From assembly GCF_011753055.1 (NCBI RefSeq), contig NZ_VWWJ01000018.1:62001-126000 (forward strand): a DNA stretch of 64,000 nt, read 5' to 3'. Under the pieces are notes generated by a model. The model was not told the origin of the DNA. It saw only the letters and a program-made list of their open reading frames with translations, and did no database searches. Below are positions 51,096 to 60,741 of this stretch, in pieces. Every line of letters starts with the position of its first letter. Positions within the stretch are counted from its first letter, which is position 1. Position numbers and translations under genes: made by a program. The DNA is from Burkholderia sp. Ax-1719 (GTDB lineage: Bacteria > Pseudomonadota > Gammaproteobacteria > Burkholderiales > Burkholderiaceae).

Positions 51096-52568
51096 ATGGG
51101 CGATTCCACCTGGCAGACCAACGCCGACGCCAACACCGGCGCGGCCCACGCGCCGACTACCGCGAGCCCTGCCGCCGATTCCGACACCCCGCATTTCCGC
51201 CGCTCGGTGGGCCTGTTCCCGGCCATTGCGGTCAACATGATCCAGATCTGCGGCGTCGGGCCGTTCCTCACCATTCCCGCCATCGTGGCGGTGATGAACG
51301 GGCCGCTGGCCGTGATCGGCTGGATCTGCGGCGCGCTGCTGGCGATGGCCGACGGCCTCGTCTGGGCCGAACTGGGCGCAGCGATGCCAGGCGCGGGCGG
51401 TACCTATCTCTACGTGCGCGAGGCGTTCCAGTACCGCACCGGCAAGCTCATGCCCTTCCTGTTCGTCTGGACGGCCATGCTGTCGATCCCGCTCATCATG
51501 AGCACGGGCATCATCGGCTTCGTGCAATACCTGGGCTTCTTCTTCCCGAATCTCACGCCGTGGCAGTCGCACGTGCTCGGCATCGTCGTGGTCGCGCTGG
51601 TGGTGCTGGCGCTCTATCGCCGCATCGAATCGATCCGCACGCTCAGCACGATCCTGTGGATCATCATGATTCTCGCGGTGGGCCTCACCACGGCGGCGGC
51701 ATATTCGGATTTCCATCTGCACATGGCGCTTGCCCTGCCGCCCGACGCGGGCAACATCGGCAAGTTCTTCACGGGGCTGGGCGCGGGGCTGATCATCGCC
51801 ATCTACGATTACGCGGGCTATAACACCACGGCCTATATGGGCGACGAACTCAAGAACCCGGGCCGCACCATGCCCGCGTCGATCATCGTGTCGATCCTTG
51901 CGATGATGGTGTTCTATCTGGCGATGAACATCGGCGTGATCGGCACGGTGCCGTGGCAAGACGTGGCGAAGTCCACTTCCGTGGCTTCGCTCGTGGTCGA
52001 GCGCAACTGGGGCCACGCGGCGGCGGCCGTCGTCACGGTGCTGATCTTGATTGCGGCGTTTGCATCGGTGTTCGCAGGTTTGCTGGGTGGTTCGCGCGTG
52101 CCCTTCCATGCCGCGCGTGACGGCGTGTTTCTCGCCGCCTTCGGCAAGCTGCACGCGAAGCACGATTTCCCGCACGTCGCTCTGCTGGTGATGGGCGTGG
52201 TCACGGCGGCGGGCACGTTTTTCGATCTCACCACCGTCATCAATATGCTGGTTGCCGTGGCCGTGCTGCTCCAGTCGGTTGCGCAGATCGCCGCGCTCAC
52301 CGTGCTGCGCCGCCGCCAGCCGACGCTTCGCCGTCCTTATCGTCAATGGCTCTATCCGCTGCCAAGCGTGCTCGCGCTGATCGGCTGGCTCTATGTGTTC
52401 TATGCCACCGACCGCCAGTCGCAACTGATGTCCACGGGCTGGATCGTGCTCGGGCTCGTCGCGTTTCTGATCTGGGCGCGTTTCGCTCGACAATGGCCGT
52501 TCGGGCCGAAGAACGTGCGCGAAGTGTTCCTCGAACGCCAGCGCGCCGAAGACGCCGCCCAGCACTAA
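51096..52568 (+). CDS. APC-family amino acid or amine permease
   Basis: This 490-residue protein has 12 membrane helices; helix 1 carries IQICGVGPFLTIP, the unwound Gly-rich site of the APC superfamily, and YDYAGYNTTAYMGDELKNPGRT is typical of helix 6 and the loop after it. GGAG lies eight bases before the ATG at 51096; an in-frame ATG at 51033 adds a poor leader. The ROK regulator and ROK kinase on either side suggest an amino-sugar-like or sugar-acid substrate, which would be unusual for this family. Confidence 0.87.
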   Translation: MGDSTWQTNADANTGAAHAPTTASPAADSDTPHFRRSVGLFPAIAVNMIQICGVGPFLTIPAIVAVMNGPLAVIGWICGALLAMADGLVWAELGAAMPGAGGTYLYVREAFQYRTGKLMPFLFVWTAMLSIPLIMSTGIIGFVQYLGFFFPNLTPWQSHVLGIVVVALVVLALYRRIESIRTLSTILWIIMILAVGLTTAAAYSDFHLHMALALPPDAGNIGKFFTGLGAGLIIAIYDYAGYNTTAYMGDELKNPGRTMPASIIVSILAMMVFYLAMNIGVIGTVPWQDVAKSTSVASLVVERNWGHAAAAVVTVLILIAAFASVFAGLLGGSRVPFHAARDGVFLAAFGKLHAKHDFPHVALLVMGVVTAAGTFFDLTTVINMLVAVAVLLQSVAQIAALTVLRRRQPTLRRPYRQWLYPLPSVLALIGWLYVFYATDRQSQLMSTGWIVLGLVAFLIWARFARQWPFGPKNVREVFLERQRAEDAAQH

Positions 52569-52585
52569 ACCGCATTCATCGCATC

Positions 52586-53527
52586 ATGAAAGACATCGAA
52601 ACCTCCAACCTGCCTTCGCCTTCTTCATTCGCGCTCGCCATCGACTTCGGCGGCACCAAGATCGCGATGGCGACGGCAAGCGGCGCGGGACTGCGCCTCG
52701 GCACGCGCGAGATTCCCACGCTCGCGAGTGAAGGCGCGGAGCGCGTCATGCAGCGCACTTTCGCGGCGGCGCGCGAACTGGTCGAAGCAACTACCGCGCA
52801 AACCGGCCAGACGTTGCGCGCCATCGCCGCCGTCACGCCCGGCATCGTCGAGCCGGACGGCATCCGCCTCGCGCCCAACAATCCGGGCTGGGAGCGGCTT
52901 GCGCTCAAGGACGTGCTGCGCGATCACTTCGATGTGGCGAGCGTGAGCGTGGAAACCGACGTGAAAGCCGCCGCACTCGCCGAGGCGCGCGACGGCGCGC
53001 TCAAAGGCGTCGATTACGGGCTCTACGTAAACGTGGGAACGGGTCTGGCGGCCGCCGCGGTGGTGGGTGGCCGCGTGCTGCGCGGCGCGCACGGCGCGGC
53101 GGGCGAGATCGGCTATCTGTTGCGCGGCGTGCCCGGTGAGCGCCATTTTGCCGATGGCGCTGCGCCGCTCGAAGAGCATGTTTCGGGCGCGGGGATTTCG
53201 GCGCGGGCGTCGGCGTTGCTCGGGCGGGCGGTGAGCGCGCGGGAAGCGTTCGCGCTCGCGGCAACGCAGCCGGACGTGGCCGCGCTGATCGACGATGCAC
53301 TCGATGCGCTCGCCCTGCATGTGGCCAACGTCGCCATCATGCTCGACCCCGCACGCATCGCGATTGGCGGCGGCATGGCGCGCGTGCCCGCCGTGGCGAC
53401 GCGCATCGAAGCGCTCGTGCGCCGCGCCTTGCCGTATCCGCCTGAAGTCTGCATCGCCGCTTTCGGTCATGACGCGGCGCTGCAAGGCGCGATCGTCGCC
53501 GCTGCCGATGCGTTGACGTCGCGATAG
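52586..53527 (+). CDS. ROK-family sugar kinase
   Basis: This 313-residue protein has the phosphate motif LAIDFGGTKIAMA at the start, VNVGTGLAAAAV and GAHGAAGEIGYLLRG near the middle, and the C-terminal adenosine motif IAIGGGMARVP. The usual ROK zinc motif CxCGxxGCxE is missing, as in the neighbouring repressor. It starts 17 bases after the permease stop and is co-transcribed with it. It probably phosphorylates the compound imported by the permease. Confidence 0.87.
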   Translation: MKDIETSNLPSPSSFALAIDFGGTKIAMATASGAGLRLGTREIPTLASEGAERVMQRTFAAARELVEATTAQTGQTLRAIAAVTPGIVEPDGIRLAPNNPGWERLALKDVLRDHFDVASVSVETDVKAAALAEARDGALKGVDYGLYVNVGTGLAAAAVVGGRVLRGAHGAAGEIGYLLRGVPGERHFADGAAPLEEHVSGAGISARASALLGRAVSAREAFALAATQPDVAALIDDALDALALHVANVAIMLDPARIAIGGGMARVPAVATRIEALVRRALPYPPEVCIAAFGHDAALQGAIVAAADALTSR

Positions 53528-53542
53528 TCCTCGCGCATGCGT

Positions 53543-53566
53543 GCGGGGCGTCGCATCACGCCCCGC
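53543..53566. terminator. GC-rich hairpin between convergent genes
   Basis: Perfect 9-bp arms GCGGGGCGT / ACGCCCCGC surround a 6-base loop, extended by an outer GCATGC pair. It lies between the kinase stop and the convergent cytochrome c stop. There is no T tract on either strand. Confidence 0.5.
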
Positions 53567-53578
53567 GCCCGCATGCCT

Positions 53579-54904
53579 TCACTGCGCCGCGCGCAGCTTG
53601 CCCACCTGCTCCGCCGTCACCGTGCCCTGCTTCGAGCCGAAATGGCTCAGCACGAAATTGGCGACCGCCGCGATATCCGAATCGGTGTACGCGCCCGCGA
53701 AGCCCGGCATCTGCTGCAAGCGGCCGTTGACCGTCAGCGAAGTGCCGTTGAGCAGGACCTGCACGAGCGCAGCGCCCGATGGATCGTTGACCGCGTGGCT
53801 GCCCACCAGCGAGGCATAGTCGCTCTGGCGGCCCGCGCCGTTCCATTGATGGCAGCCCACGCAATCGCCCGCGAACAGCCGCTGGCCGCGTTCGAGCGCC
53901 GGGCCCGAAGCAGACGCGCCCGGCAGCACCGCATTCGAAGCGCGCGCCGCCGAAGGATCGAGGTTGATCGTCGCGGCTTCGTTGGTCTGTGCGCCGGTCG
54001 CGGGCGCGACGCTGCGCAGATACGTGACAAGCGCCGTGATATCGCCGGGCGTCAGATACTGCAGGCTATGTTCGACGACATCGGCCATCGGTCCCGCCGC
54101 CGAACTGCGCCCCGGCGCATGCCCTTGCGACAGATACTGCGCAACCTGCTGATTGCTCCACGCGCCAATCCCGTAACTTTGGTCCGAGGTGGTGTTGTAC
54201 GCCTTCCAGCCCTCGATTTCCGCGCCCGACAGATAGTCGCGCGACTTCATCGCGAAGCCCACGTTGCGCGGCGTGTGGCACTCGCCGCAATGGCCGAGCG
54301 CCGTCGCGAGATACGCGCCGCGATTCCATTCGACGCTCTTCGCCGGATCGGTCGCAAAGCGCTGCTCATGGAAGAACAGCACGTTCCACACGCCCATGCC
54401 CACGCGCTGGTTGTACGGGAACGACAGCGTGTTCGCGGGCGGCGCTTGATGCACGGCCGGCAAGCTCAGCAGATATTGCTTGATCGCCAGCACGTCGTCG
54501 CGGCTTAGCTGTGTGTACGAGGTGTACGGCATCGCCGGGTACAGATTGCCATGCGAGCCGATGCCCGCGCGTACGGCCTGCACGAAGGCGTCGTCGCTCC
54601 AGTTGCCGATGCCGGTGTCCTTGTCCGGCGTGAGATTGGTGGCGTAAATGGTGCCGAAGGGCAGCTTGAACGGCCGCCCGCCCGCGTAGGGCGTGCCGCC
54701 TTGCGCCGTATGACAGGCGACGCAATCGGCGGCTTTGGCGAGATATTCGCCGTGCGCCACGGTGGCCGCCAGATCGGCGGGCGTGCCCGCGATGGGCGGT
54801 TGCGGCTCGCTGCCCGCGGGCGAGAGCCAGGCGCGGCCGCACAGGACGGCGGCGGCTACGACCGCCGCGAGCGCCGTATAGCCGATGATTCTGCGAATTT
54901 TCAC
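53579..54904 (-). CDS. Tri-haem cytochrome c subunit of an alcohol/aldehyde dehydrogenase
   Basis: This 441-residue protein has an N-terminal signal anchor (YTALAAVVAAAVLCGRAWL) and three haem c sites: CVACH near residue 61, CGECH near 211 and CVGCH near 355. This is the layout of the membrane cytochrome subunits of gluconate, sorbose and aldehyde dehydrogenases. It follows the molybdenum subunit by 47 bases and is taken to carry electrons from it to quinone or the terminal oxidase in the periplasm. Confidence 0.92.
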   Translation of the reverse strand: MKIRRIIGYTALAAVVAAAVLCGRAWLSPAGSEPQPPIAGTPADLAATVAHGEYLAKAADCVACHTAQGGTPYAGGRPFKLPFGTIYATNLTPDKDTGIGNWSDDAFVQAVRAGIGSHGNLYPAMPYTSYTQLSRDDVLAIKQYLLSLPAVHQAPPANTLSFPYNQRVGMGVWNVLFFHEQRFATDPAKSVEWNRGAYLATALGHCGECHTPRNVGFAMKSRDYLSGAEIEGWKAYNTTSDQSYGIGAWSNQQVAQYLSQGHAPGRSSAAGPMADVVEHSLQYLTPGDITALVTYLRSVAPATGAQTNEAATINLDPSAARASNAVLPGASASGPALERGQRLFAGDCVGCHQWNGAGRQSDYASLVGSHAVNDPSGAALVQVLLNGTSLTVNGRLQQMPGFAGAYTDSDIAAVANFVLSHFGSKQGTVTAEQVGKLRAAQ

Positions 54905-54951
54905 GATGTATGGGTGCGTTGGGTGTTATCGGTTAGAAGCAAGCGGGAGGC

Positions 54952-57189
54952 TCACGCCGGGCGCAGCGAATCGCCCAGCGGCAGCGAGCGGATCGTCGCG
55001 CCCGTGGCGGCGGCCAGCGCATTGGCCACGGCGGGCGCAGCGGGCGGCACGCCCGGTTCGCCGATGCCGGTTGGCGCTTCCTTCGACGGCACGATATGCA
55101 CCTCGACCACCGGCATGCCGCTCATGCGCAGCACCGGGTAGTCGTTGAAATTGCCCTGCCGGACGTGCCCCTTGTCGAACGTGATCGCCGTGCGCAGGAA
55201 CGTCAGGCCGAAGCCGATTCCGCCCTCCACCTGGGTCGCGACGATGTCCGGATTCACCACCATGCCGCAATCGACCGCACACACCACGCGGTCCACCGTG
55301 AACGCGCCGTCGGGCTGCACGGTCACTTCCGCCACCTGCGCGACATAAGTGCCGAAAGCCAGTTGCAGCGCAATCCCGCGCCCGCGCCGCGTGCCTTGCG
55401 GCCCCGGCTTGAGCGGCGTAGACCAGCCTGACTTCTGCGCAACGAGTTCGAGCACGCCGCGATGGCGCGGCATCTTGCCGAGCAGCGCATGTCGGAATGC
55501 ATAGGGATCCTTACCGGCTGCACGCGCGGCTTCATCCATCATGGTTTCGCCGACAAACGCCGAATGCGTATGCCCGACCGAGCGCATCCACTGCGTCTGG
55601 ACCGGCAGTTTCGCCTTGTGCTGCGCGACGCGGAAATTGGGAATCGCATAGGGAATATCGGCGGCTCCTTCCACCAGCACCGGATCGATCGAATCGGGCT
55701 TCGGCAGTTGCATGAAGCTTTGCCCCACCACATCGTGATTCCACGACACCAGCGCGCCGGCCTTGTCCACGGCCACGCGCACCTTGTGCACCGTGAGAGG
55801 CCGGTAATAGCCCGCGCGCATATCGTCCTCGCGCATCCACACGAGTTTCACCGGCGCCGTCACGCCTTGAGCGTGCGCCGCGCGCGCCACACGCGCGGCC
55901 TCCCGCACGAAGTCCGAATGCGGATTGGCGCGACGCCCAAAACTGCCGCCCGCATAAAGCTGATGAATCGTCACCTGCTCGGGCTTCAGGCCCAGTTCCT
56001 TCGCCGCCATCGCCTGGTCGGCGGTGTGCCATTGCTCGCCGTTCCAGATCTCGCAGCGATCGCCCTGGAACTGGATCAGACAGTTCATCGGCTCCATTGG
56101 CGCGTGCGCGAGATAGGGCTGCTCGTAGACGGCCTCGATATATTTGCCGCCCTCGGGCGCTGCCGTGAGCACCTTGCCGCGCTGCTCGGCCACATTGCCG
56201 GGCTGGTCCGCGAGCGTGCGGAACTGGCTGAAGATATCCGTTGAACTGAGCGCGAACGCGTGGCTGTCGTCCCACGTAATGTTCAGTGCGTCGCGGCCCT
56301 GGCGGGCGATCCACGTGTTCTGCGCCAGCACGGCCACGCCGCCCTGCACTTCATCGTCGCCGGGAATCTGCACGACGGCGACCACACCGCGAATCGCCTT
56401 CGCCTTGCTCGCATCGATATGACGAACCTTGCCGCCCAGACGCGGCGGATGCGCGATCACGGCCACCAGCATGCCCGGCAGTTTCATGTCCTGCGTGTAG
56501 ATGGCCGAGCCATTCACCTTCGCCGGAATATCGACGCGCTTCGTATCGCGCTTGCCGATCAGCTTGAAATCGGCCGGTTGCTTGACCGCGACGTTGGCGG
56601 GCACCGGCTCGCGCGCAGCGGCGGCCACGAACTGGCCGTAGCCCGCGCGGCGGCCCGAAGCCGCGTGAACGATTACGCCGTCTTCCACATGCAGCGTGGC
56701 CGGGTCCACCTTCCATTGCTTCGCGGCGGCGCTGACGAGCATCACACGCGCCGCAGCGGCGGCTTCGCGCATCTGCTTCCACGCGCCGGCCATCGCCGTG
56801 CTGCCGCCGGTGGCCTGCAACGTCCAGCCGAACGCGGCGAACATGGGGTTCGCGTACTTTTTCACGTCGGCGGGCGCGGCTTCGACGCTGACCTTGTCGA
56901 GCGGCACATCGAGTTCGTCGGCGGCCAGCGTGGCGAGGCCCGTGAAGGTGCCCTGGCCCATCTCCAGATACTCAGCGATAACCGTCACCGCTCCACTGGC
57001 GTCCACGCGGATAAACGCATTCGGCTCGAAGCTGAACTGCGTGGCGTTCTTCGCGGGATCGAGCGTGGCCGCAACCGCCAGGCCGCCGCGAAAACCCACC
57101 GCGAGCGTAAGCGCCGACATGCCAGCGAGAAATTGACGGCGCGAGATCGTCGCGCGTGCGCCATCGTCAGTGAGTTTCGGATCACGCAT
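54952..57189 (-). CDS. Molybdenum hydroxylase large subunit (IorB/aldehyde oxidase type)
   Basis: This 745-residue protein has a twin-arginine signal ([19 protein letters not shown]), the MPT-cytosine-dinucleotide region motifs EMGQGTFTG and [14 protein letters not shown], and a C-terminal GIGEPGVPP loop with the catalytic Glu. It oxidises aldehydes or hydroxylates N-heterocycles such as isoquinoline. The ATG at 57189 overlaps the 2Fe-2S subunit stop by 8 bp and directly precedes the signal; a start 57 bases further upstream adds a leader. It is exported folded with its small subunit to the periplasm. Confidence 0.93.
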   Translation of the reverse strand: MRDPKLTDDGARATISRRQFLAGMSALTLAVGFRGGLAVAATLDPAKNATQFSFEPNAFIRVDASGAVTVIAEYLEMGQGTFTGLATLAADELDVPLDKVSVEAAPADVKKYANPMFAAFGWTLQATGGSTAMAGAWKQMREAAAAARVMLVSAAAKQWKVDPATLHVEDGVIVHAASGRRAGYGQFVAAAAREPVPANVAVKQPADFKLIGKRDTKRVDIPAKVNGSAIYTQDMKLPGMLVAVIAHPPRLGGKVRHIDASKAKAIRGVVAVVQIPGDDEVQGGVAVLAQNTWIARQGRDALNITWDDSHAFALSSTDIFSQFRTLADQPGNVAEQRGKVLTAAPEGGKYIEAVYEQPYLAHAPMEPMNCLIQFQGDRCEIWNGEQWHTADQAMAAKELGLKPEQVTIHQLYAGGSFGRRANPHSDFVREAARVARAAHAQGVTAPVKLVWMREDDMRAGYYRPLTVHKVRVAVDKAGALVSWNHDVVGQSFMQLPKPDSIDPVLVEGAADIPYAIPNFRVAQHKAKLPVQTQWMRSVGHTHSAFVGETMMDEAARAAGKDPYAFRHALLGKMPRHRGVLELVAQKSGWSTPLKPGPQGTRRGRGIALQLAFGTYVAQVAEVTVQPDGAFTVDRVVCAVDCGMVVNPDIVATQVEGGIGFGLTFLRTAITFDKGHVRQGNFNDYPVLRMSGMPVVEVHIVPSKEAPTGIGEPGVPPAAPAVANALAAATGATIRSLPLGDSLRPA

Positions 57190-57646
57190 GCTTGAGCGCC
57201 TCCGAAGCTTCGTGGATCGCGGCGCGAATCCGCTGATAGGTCGCACAGCGGCAGATGTTGCCGCTCATGGCGTCGTCGATATCGGCATCGGTCGGATTGG
57301 GTTTGGTTTTAAGCAGCGCGACCGCCGACATCACCTGCCCAGACTGACAGTAGCCGCACTGGGGCGCCTGTTTCTCGATCCACGCGGCCTGCACCACGGC
57401 GCCGACTTTCTGCTCGTGGATCGCTTCGATGGTCGTCACGCTGCGCCCCGAGATCGCGCCAACCGGCGTCACGCAGGCGCGCGCGGGCTGGCCGTCCAGA
57501 TGCACGGTGCAGGCGCCGCACAGCGCCATACCGCAGCCGAACTTGGTGCCCGTGAGGCCGAGTTCGTCGCGCAGATACCAGAGCAGCGGCATCTCGGGAT
57601 CGCCATCGAATTGATGGTGCTGACCGTTAATCACTATCTCAACCAT
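57182..57646 (-). CDS. Molybdenum hydroxylase [2Fe-2S] small subunit
   Basis: This 154-residue protein has a plant-type ferredoxin domain ([17 protein letters not shown]...C) and a second cluster domain ([11 protein letters not shown]...[13 protein letters not shown]), the two [2Fe-2S] centres of xanthine-oxidase-family small subunits. AAAGG lies about nine bases before the ATG at 57646. It has no signal of its own and is carried across by the Tat signal of the large subunit. It is the first gene of the three-gene operon. Confidence 0.95.
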   Translation of the reverse strand: MVEIVINGQHHQFDGDPEMPLLWYLRDELGLTGTKFGCGMALCGACTVHLDGQPARACVTPVGAISGRSVTTIEAIHEQKVGAVVQAAWIEKQAPQCGYCQSGQVMSAVALLKTKPNPTDADIDDAMSGNICRCATYQRIRAAIHEASEALKHA

Positions 57647-58195
57647 GATCGTGGACCTTTCTTGTGGGGAATGGCTGGGCCCTGCGCGCTCGCGCGGACC
57701 GGCGCTGTGTTGTTGGAGTACGTGAGTGACGTGAATGCGGATGCAGCAAACAAGGCGAGTAAAAGCAGCACGCCCGTTCGCGCACGACCTTCCGAGTCTA
57801 GTGGCAGGGAACCGAATCGGCCATGCCGAAAAATCCGTATTACCTGCCTGAAAATCTCGAATGGAGCCCGGGACGCCCTCTCGCTGCGCTAAACATGGCG
57901 CATCACATTGATGAACGTGAATGCGCATCACGCGCGAGAATCTGCTGACCTGTCTGCACTTTTTCTCATGTCATGCAAATTACGCATGACGCTATGTGTA
58001 TTCAGCATTGGACGCGATCTATGCATCGCCCGAGTATCCGCGTTCGGCATTCAAGCCAGCCGGTCGCCCCTACCCAAAGGCGGCCACGCATCGCGCATAC
58101 ACGCACGTAAGAGGCGGCGCGAATGCCTGTAACGACGACGGGAATCGCCGCGCAACCCGCAGCGAACTCCCGCGATCTGGACATGAGGAGATGAC
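57647..58195. other. 549-bp divergent regulatory interval
   Basis: This interval lies between the molybdenum hydroxylase operon (minus strand) and the APC permease (plus strand). It contains an inverted repeat at 57970-57990 (separate entry) and the GAGGAG ribosome site of the permease. No gene longer than about 75 codons is plausible here. Confidence 0.5.
57970..57990. promoter_or_regulatory. Candidate operator: 21-bp inverted repeat
   Basis: Perfect 7-bp arms GTCATGC and GCATGAC are separated by AAATTAC. The half-site spacing fits a dimeric HTH regulator (GntR or LacI size class). It lies 205 bases upstream of the permease start and 324 bases from the 2Fe-2S subunit start. No regulator gene is adjacent. 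Confidence 0.45.
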
Positions 58196-59797
58196 GTGAG
58201 CAGTTCTGTAAAACGACATATTGGCCCGTTCGCACTGATGTTTACCGGCCTTGGGTCGATCATCGGCTCCGGCTGGCTGTTTGGCGCATGGAAGGCGGCC
58301 AAGATCGCCGGTCCTGCCGCGGTGTGTGCCTGGATCATCGGCGCCGTGGTGATTCTGGCGATTGCGCTCACCTATGCCGAACTCGGCGCGATGTTCCCGG
58401 AATCGGGCGGCATGGTCCGCTATGCCCGTTACTCGCATGGTGCGCTGGTCGGTTTTATCAGCGCATGGGCGAACTGGATCGCCATTGTTTCGGTGATTCC
58501 TATCGAAGCCGAAGCCTCTATCCAGTACATGAGCACCTGGCCCTATCCGTGGGCGCATGCACTGTTCGTCGATGGCTCATTGACACACTCCGGGCTGTTC
58601 CTTTCCGCGCTGCTCGTGATCGTCTATTTCATGCTGAACTACTGGGGCGTGAAAGTGTTCGCACGCGCCAATAGCGCCATCACGATCTTCAAGTTCATCA
58701 TCCCGGGTCTGACGATCGCCGGCCTGATGGCAACGGGCTTCCACCACGAAAACTTCGGCGAAGCCAGCACGTTTGCGCCGTATGGCTGGTCGGCAGTGTT
58801 CACGGCGGTCGCAACCAGCGGCATCGTGTTTGCGTTCAACGGCTTCCAGAGCCCGATCAACCTCGCAGGCGAAGCGCGTAATCCGTCGAAGAGCGTGCCG
58901 TTTGCGGTGATCGGCTCGATCCTGTGTGCGCTCGTGATTTATGTGCTGCTGCAGGTGGCGTATATCGGCGCGGTCGAGCCTTCGGATGTCATGAAGGGCT
59001 GGAATACCTTCAACTTCAAGTCGCCGTTTGCGGAACTCGCGATCGCGCTGAACCTGAACTGGCTGGCGATCCTGCTGTATGTCGATGCATTCGTGAGCCC
59101 GAGCGGCACTGGCACGACCTACATGGCAACGACCTCGCGCATGATCTACGCGATGGAGCGCAACAACACGATGCCGGCGATGTTTGGCAACGTGCACCCG
59201 TTCTACGGCGTGCCGCGTCAGGCAATGTGGTTCAACCTGGCGGTGTCGTTCATCTTCATGTTCTTCTTCCGCGGCTGGAGTTCGCTGGCGGCGGTGATTT
59301 CGGTGGCAACCGTGATCTCGTACCTCACGGGCCCGATCAGCCTGATGGCCCTGAAGCGCGCTGCAACGGACATCGAGCGCCCACTGACCGTGCCGTTCAT
59401 GAAGGTCATCGCACCGTTCGCCTTCGTCTGCGCATCGATGATCCTGTACTGGGCCAAATGGCCGCTGACGGGCGAAATCATTCTGCTGATGGTTGTTGCG
59501 CTGCCGGTCTATTTCTACTTTCAGGGCAAGGAAGGCTGGGCAGGCTGGGGCCGCGATCTGAAGGCCGCATGGTGGCTGTGCGCCTACCTGCCGGTGATGG
59601 CGGTGCTCTCGCTGATCGGCAGCAAGCAGTTTGGCGGCTACGATCTGATCCCTTACGGCTGGGACATGCTGGTGGTGGCGGCCTTCTCGCTGGGCTTCTA
59701 CTTCTGGGGCGTGAACTCGGGCTACCGCACGCCGTATCTGGCGGAGCGCGAAAGCCACGCGGAATATGAAGCGCTGCCCACCGAAGCCAAAGTTTAA
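58196..59797 (+). CDS. APC-family amino acid permease
   Basis: This 533-residue protein has about 12 membrane helices; GLGSIIGSGWLFGAWKAAKIAG in helix 1 is the APC substrate-site motif and AFNGFQSPINLAGEARNPSK is typical of helix 6. The start is a GTG with GAGGAG just upstream. The gene is single, with a strong terminator-like hairpin 124 bases after its stop. Likely substrate is an amino acid or amine; not determinable. Confidence 0.88.
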   Translation: MSSSVKRHIGPFALMFTGLGSIIGSGWLFGAWKAAKIAGPAAVCAWIIGAVVILAIALTYAELGAMFPESGGMVRYARYSHGALVGFISAWANWIAIVSVIPIEAEASIQYMSTWPYPWAHALFVDGSLTHSGLFLSALLVIVYFMLNYWGVKVFARANSAITIFKFIIPGLTIAGLMATGFHHENFGEASTFAPYGWSAVFTAVATSGIVFAFNGFQSPINLAGEARNPSKSVPFAVIGSILCALVIYVLLQVAYIGAVEPSDVMKGWNTFNFKSPFAELAIALNLNWLAILLYVDAFVSPSGTGTTYMATTSRMIYAMERNNTMPAMFGNVHPFYGVPRQAMWFNLAVSFIFMFFFRGWSSLAAVISVATVISYLTGPISLMALKRAATDIERPLTVPFMKVIAPFAFVCASMILYWAKWPLTGEIILLMVVALPVYFYFQGKEGWAGWGRDLKAAWWLCAYLPVMAVLSLIGSKQFGGYDLIPYGWDMLVVAAFSLGFYFWGVNSGYRTPYLAERESHAEYEALPTEAKV

Positions 59798-59920
59798 AGG
59801 CGTGCGCGGCATCGATTCATGAATCACATCGATAAGGGCATGCAGCCGCAGCACCTTAATCGGGCGCCTGCGCGGTGCTAGAGTCGAAAGCGGTAATGAC
59901 GTAATCGTTGAAGTACAAAG

Positions 59921-59956
59921 ACGGGATGGCCGGCTTCATGCCAATGGCCATCCCGT
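59921..59956 (+). terminator. Intrinsic terminator-like hairpin
   Basis: Perfect 11-bp arms ACGGGATGGCC / GGCCATCCCGT surround a 14-base loop and are followed by TTGCTTT on the plus strand. It lies between the APC permease and the carboxymuconolactone-decarboxylase-family gene. Confidence 0.7.
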
Positions 59957-60022
59957 TTGCTTTACGTCTCAAACGTCTATTACGTCTACCGCACGCTCCG
60001 CACAAACACAGGATTCCGAATC

Positions 60023-60721
60023 ATGCCGATGACCACTTTCAACGCTACGCAAGCCGTCTCGCCCGCGCTCGCCCGCTACACAACGGACACGGTGCTCGAC
60101 GGTGTATGGAAGCGCGCGCCGCTTTCGCCGCGCGACCGCAGCATCGTGACGGTTTCGGCGCTCATCGCGCGTCATCACACCGCCGAACTGCCGTTTCAGG
60201 TGCGACTCGCGCTCGATCACGGCGTGACGCCCGCCGAGCTTTCGGAGATCGTCACGCACCTGGCGTTTTACTCGGGCTGGGGCACCGCGACGGCGGCTAC
60301 GGCTATCGTCGGCGAGGCATTCGAGGAACGCGGCATTGGCGCGGATCAATTGCCGCACGCCGACGTGGATGCGCTGCCGCTCAACGAAGCGGCAGAAGCT
60401 CAGCGCGTCAAACTGGTCGAGGAGAATTTCGGCGCGACCGCGCCGGGCGTGCTCCACTACACCACCGAAGCGCTGTTCCGCGATCTCTGGCTGCGCCCGG
60501 ATCTCGCGCCGCGCGATCGCAGCCTCGTCACGGTGAGTGCGTTGGTCGCCAATGGCCAGAGCGCACAGATTCCGTATCACCTCAATCGTGCGATGGACAA
60601 CGGCTTGACCCAGGAAGAAGCCGCCGAAGCGCTCACGCAGCTCGCGTTCTACGCAGGCTGGCCGATGGCGTTTTCGGCGATGCCGGTATTCAAGGAGGTG
60701 TTCAGCAAGCGCGTCGGCTAA
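60023..60721 (+). CDS. Carboxymuconolactone decarboxylase-family protein, two-domain
   Basis: This 232-residue protein contains two tandem AhpD/CMD-like repeats (RDRSIVTVSALIARHHTAELPFQVRLAL and RDRSLVTVSALVANGQSAQIPYHLNRAM). Neither repeat has the CxxC pair of alkylhydroperoxidases, so a peroxidase role is unlikely. ATG at 60023 is preferred, with 60029 possible. It lies convergent to the GNAT gene of the ABC/LLM operon. Function unknown; decarboxylation or isomerisation of a small organic acid is possible. Confidence 0.85.
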   Translation: MPMTTFNATQAVSPALARYTTDTVLDGVWKRAPLSPRDRSIVTVSALIARHHTAELPFQVRLALDHGVTPAELSEIVTHLAFYSGWGTATAATAIVGEAFEERGIGADQLPHADVDALPLNEAAEAQRVKLVEENFGATAPGVLHYTTEALFRDLWLRPDLAPRDRSLVTVSALVANGQSAQIPYHLNRAMDNGLTQEEAAEALTQLAFYAGWPMAFSAMPVFKEVFSKRVG

Positions 60722-60741
60722 CGCGACGCGCGAGGCGAACG

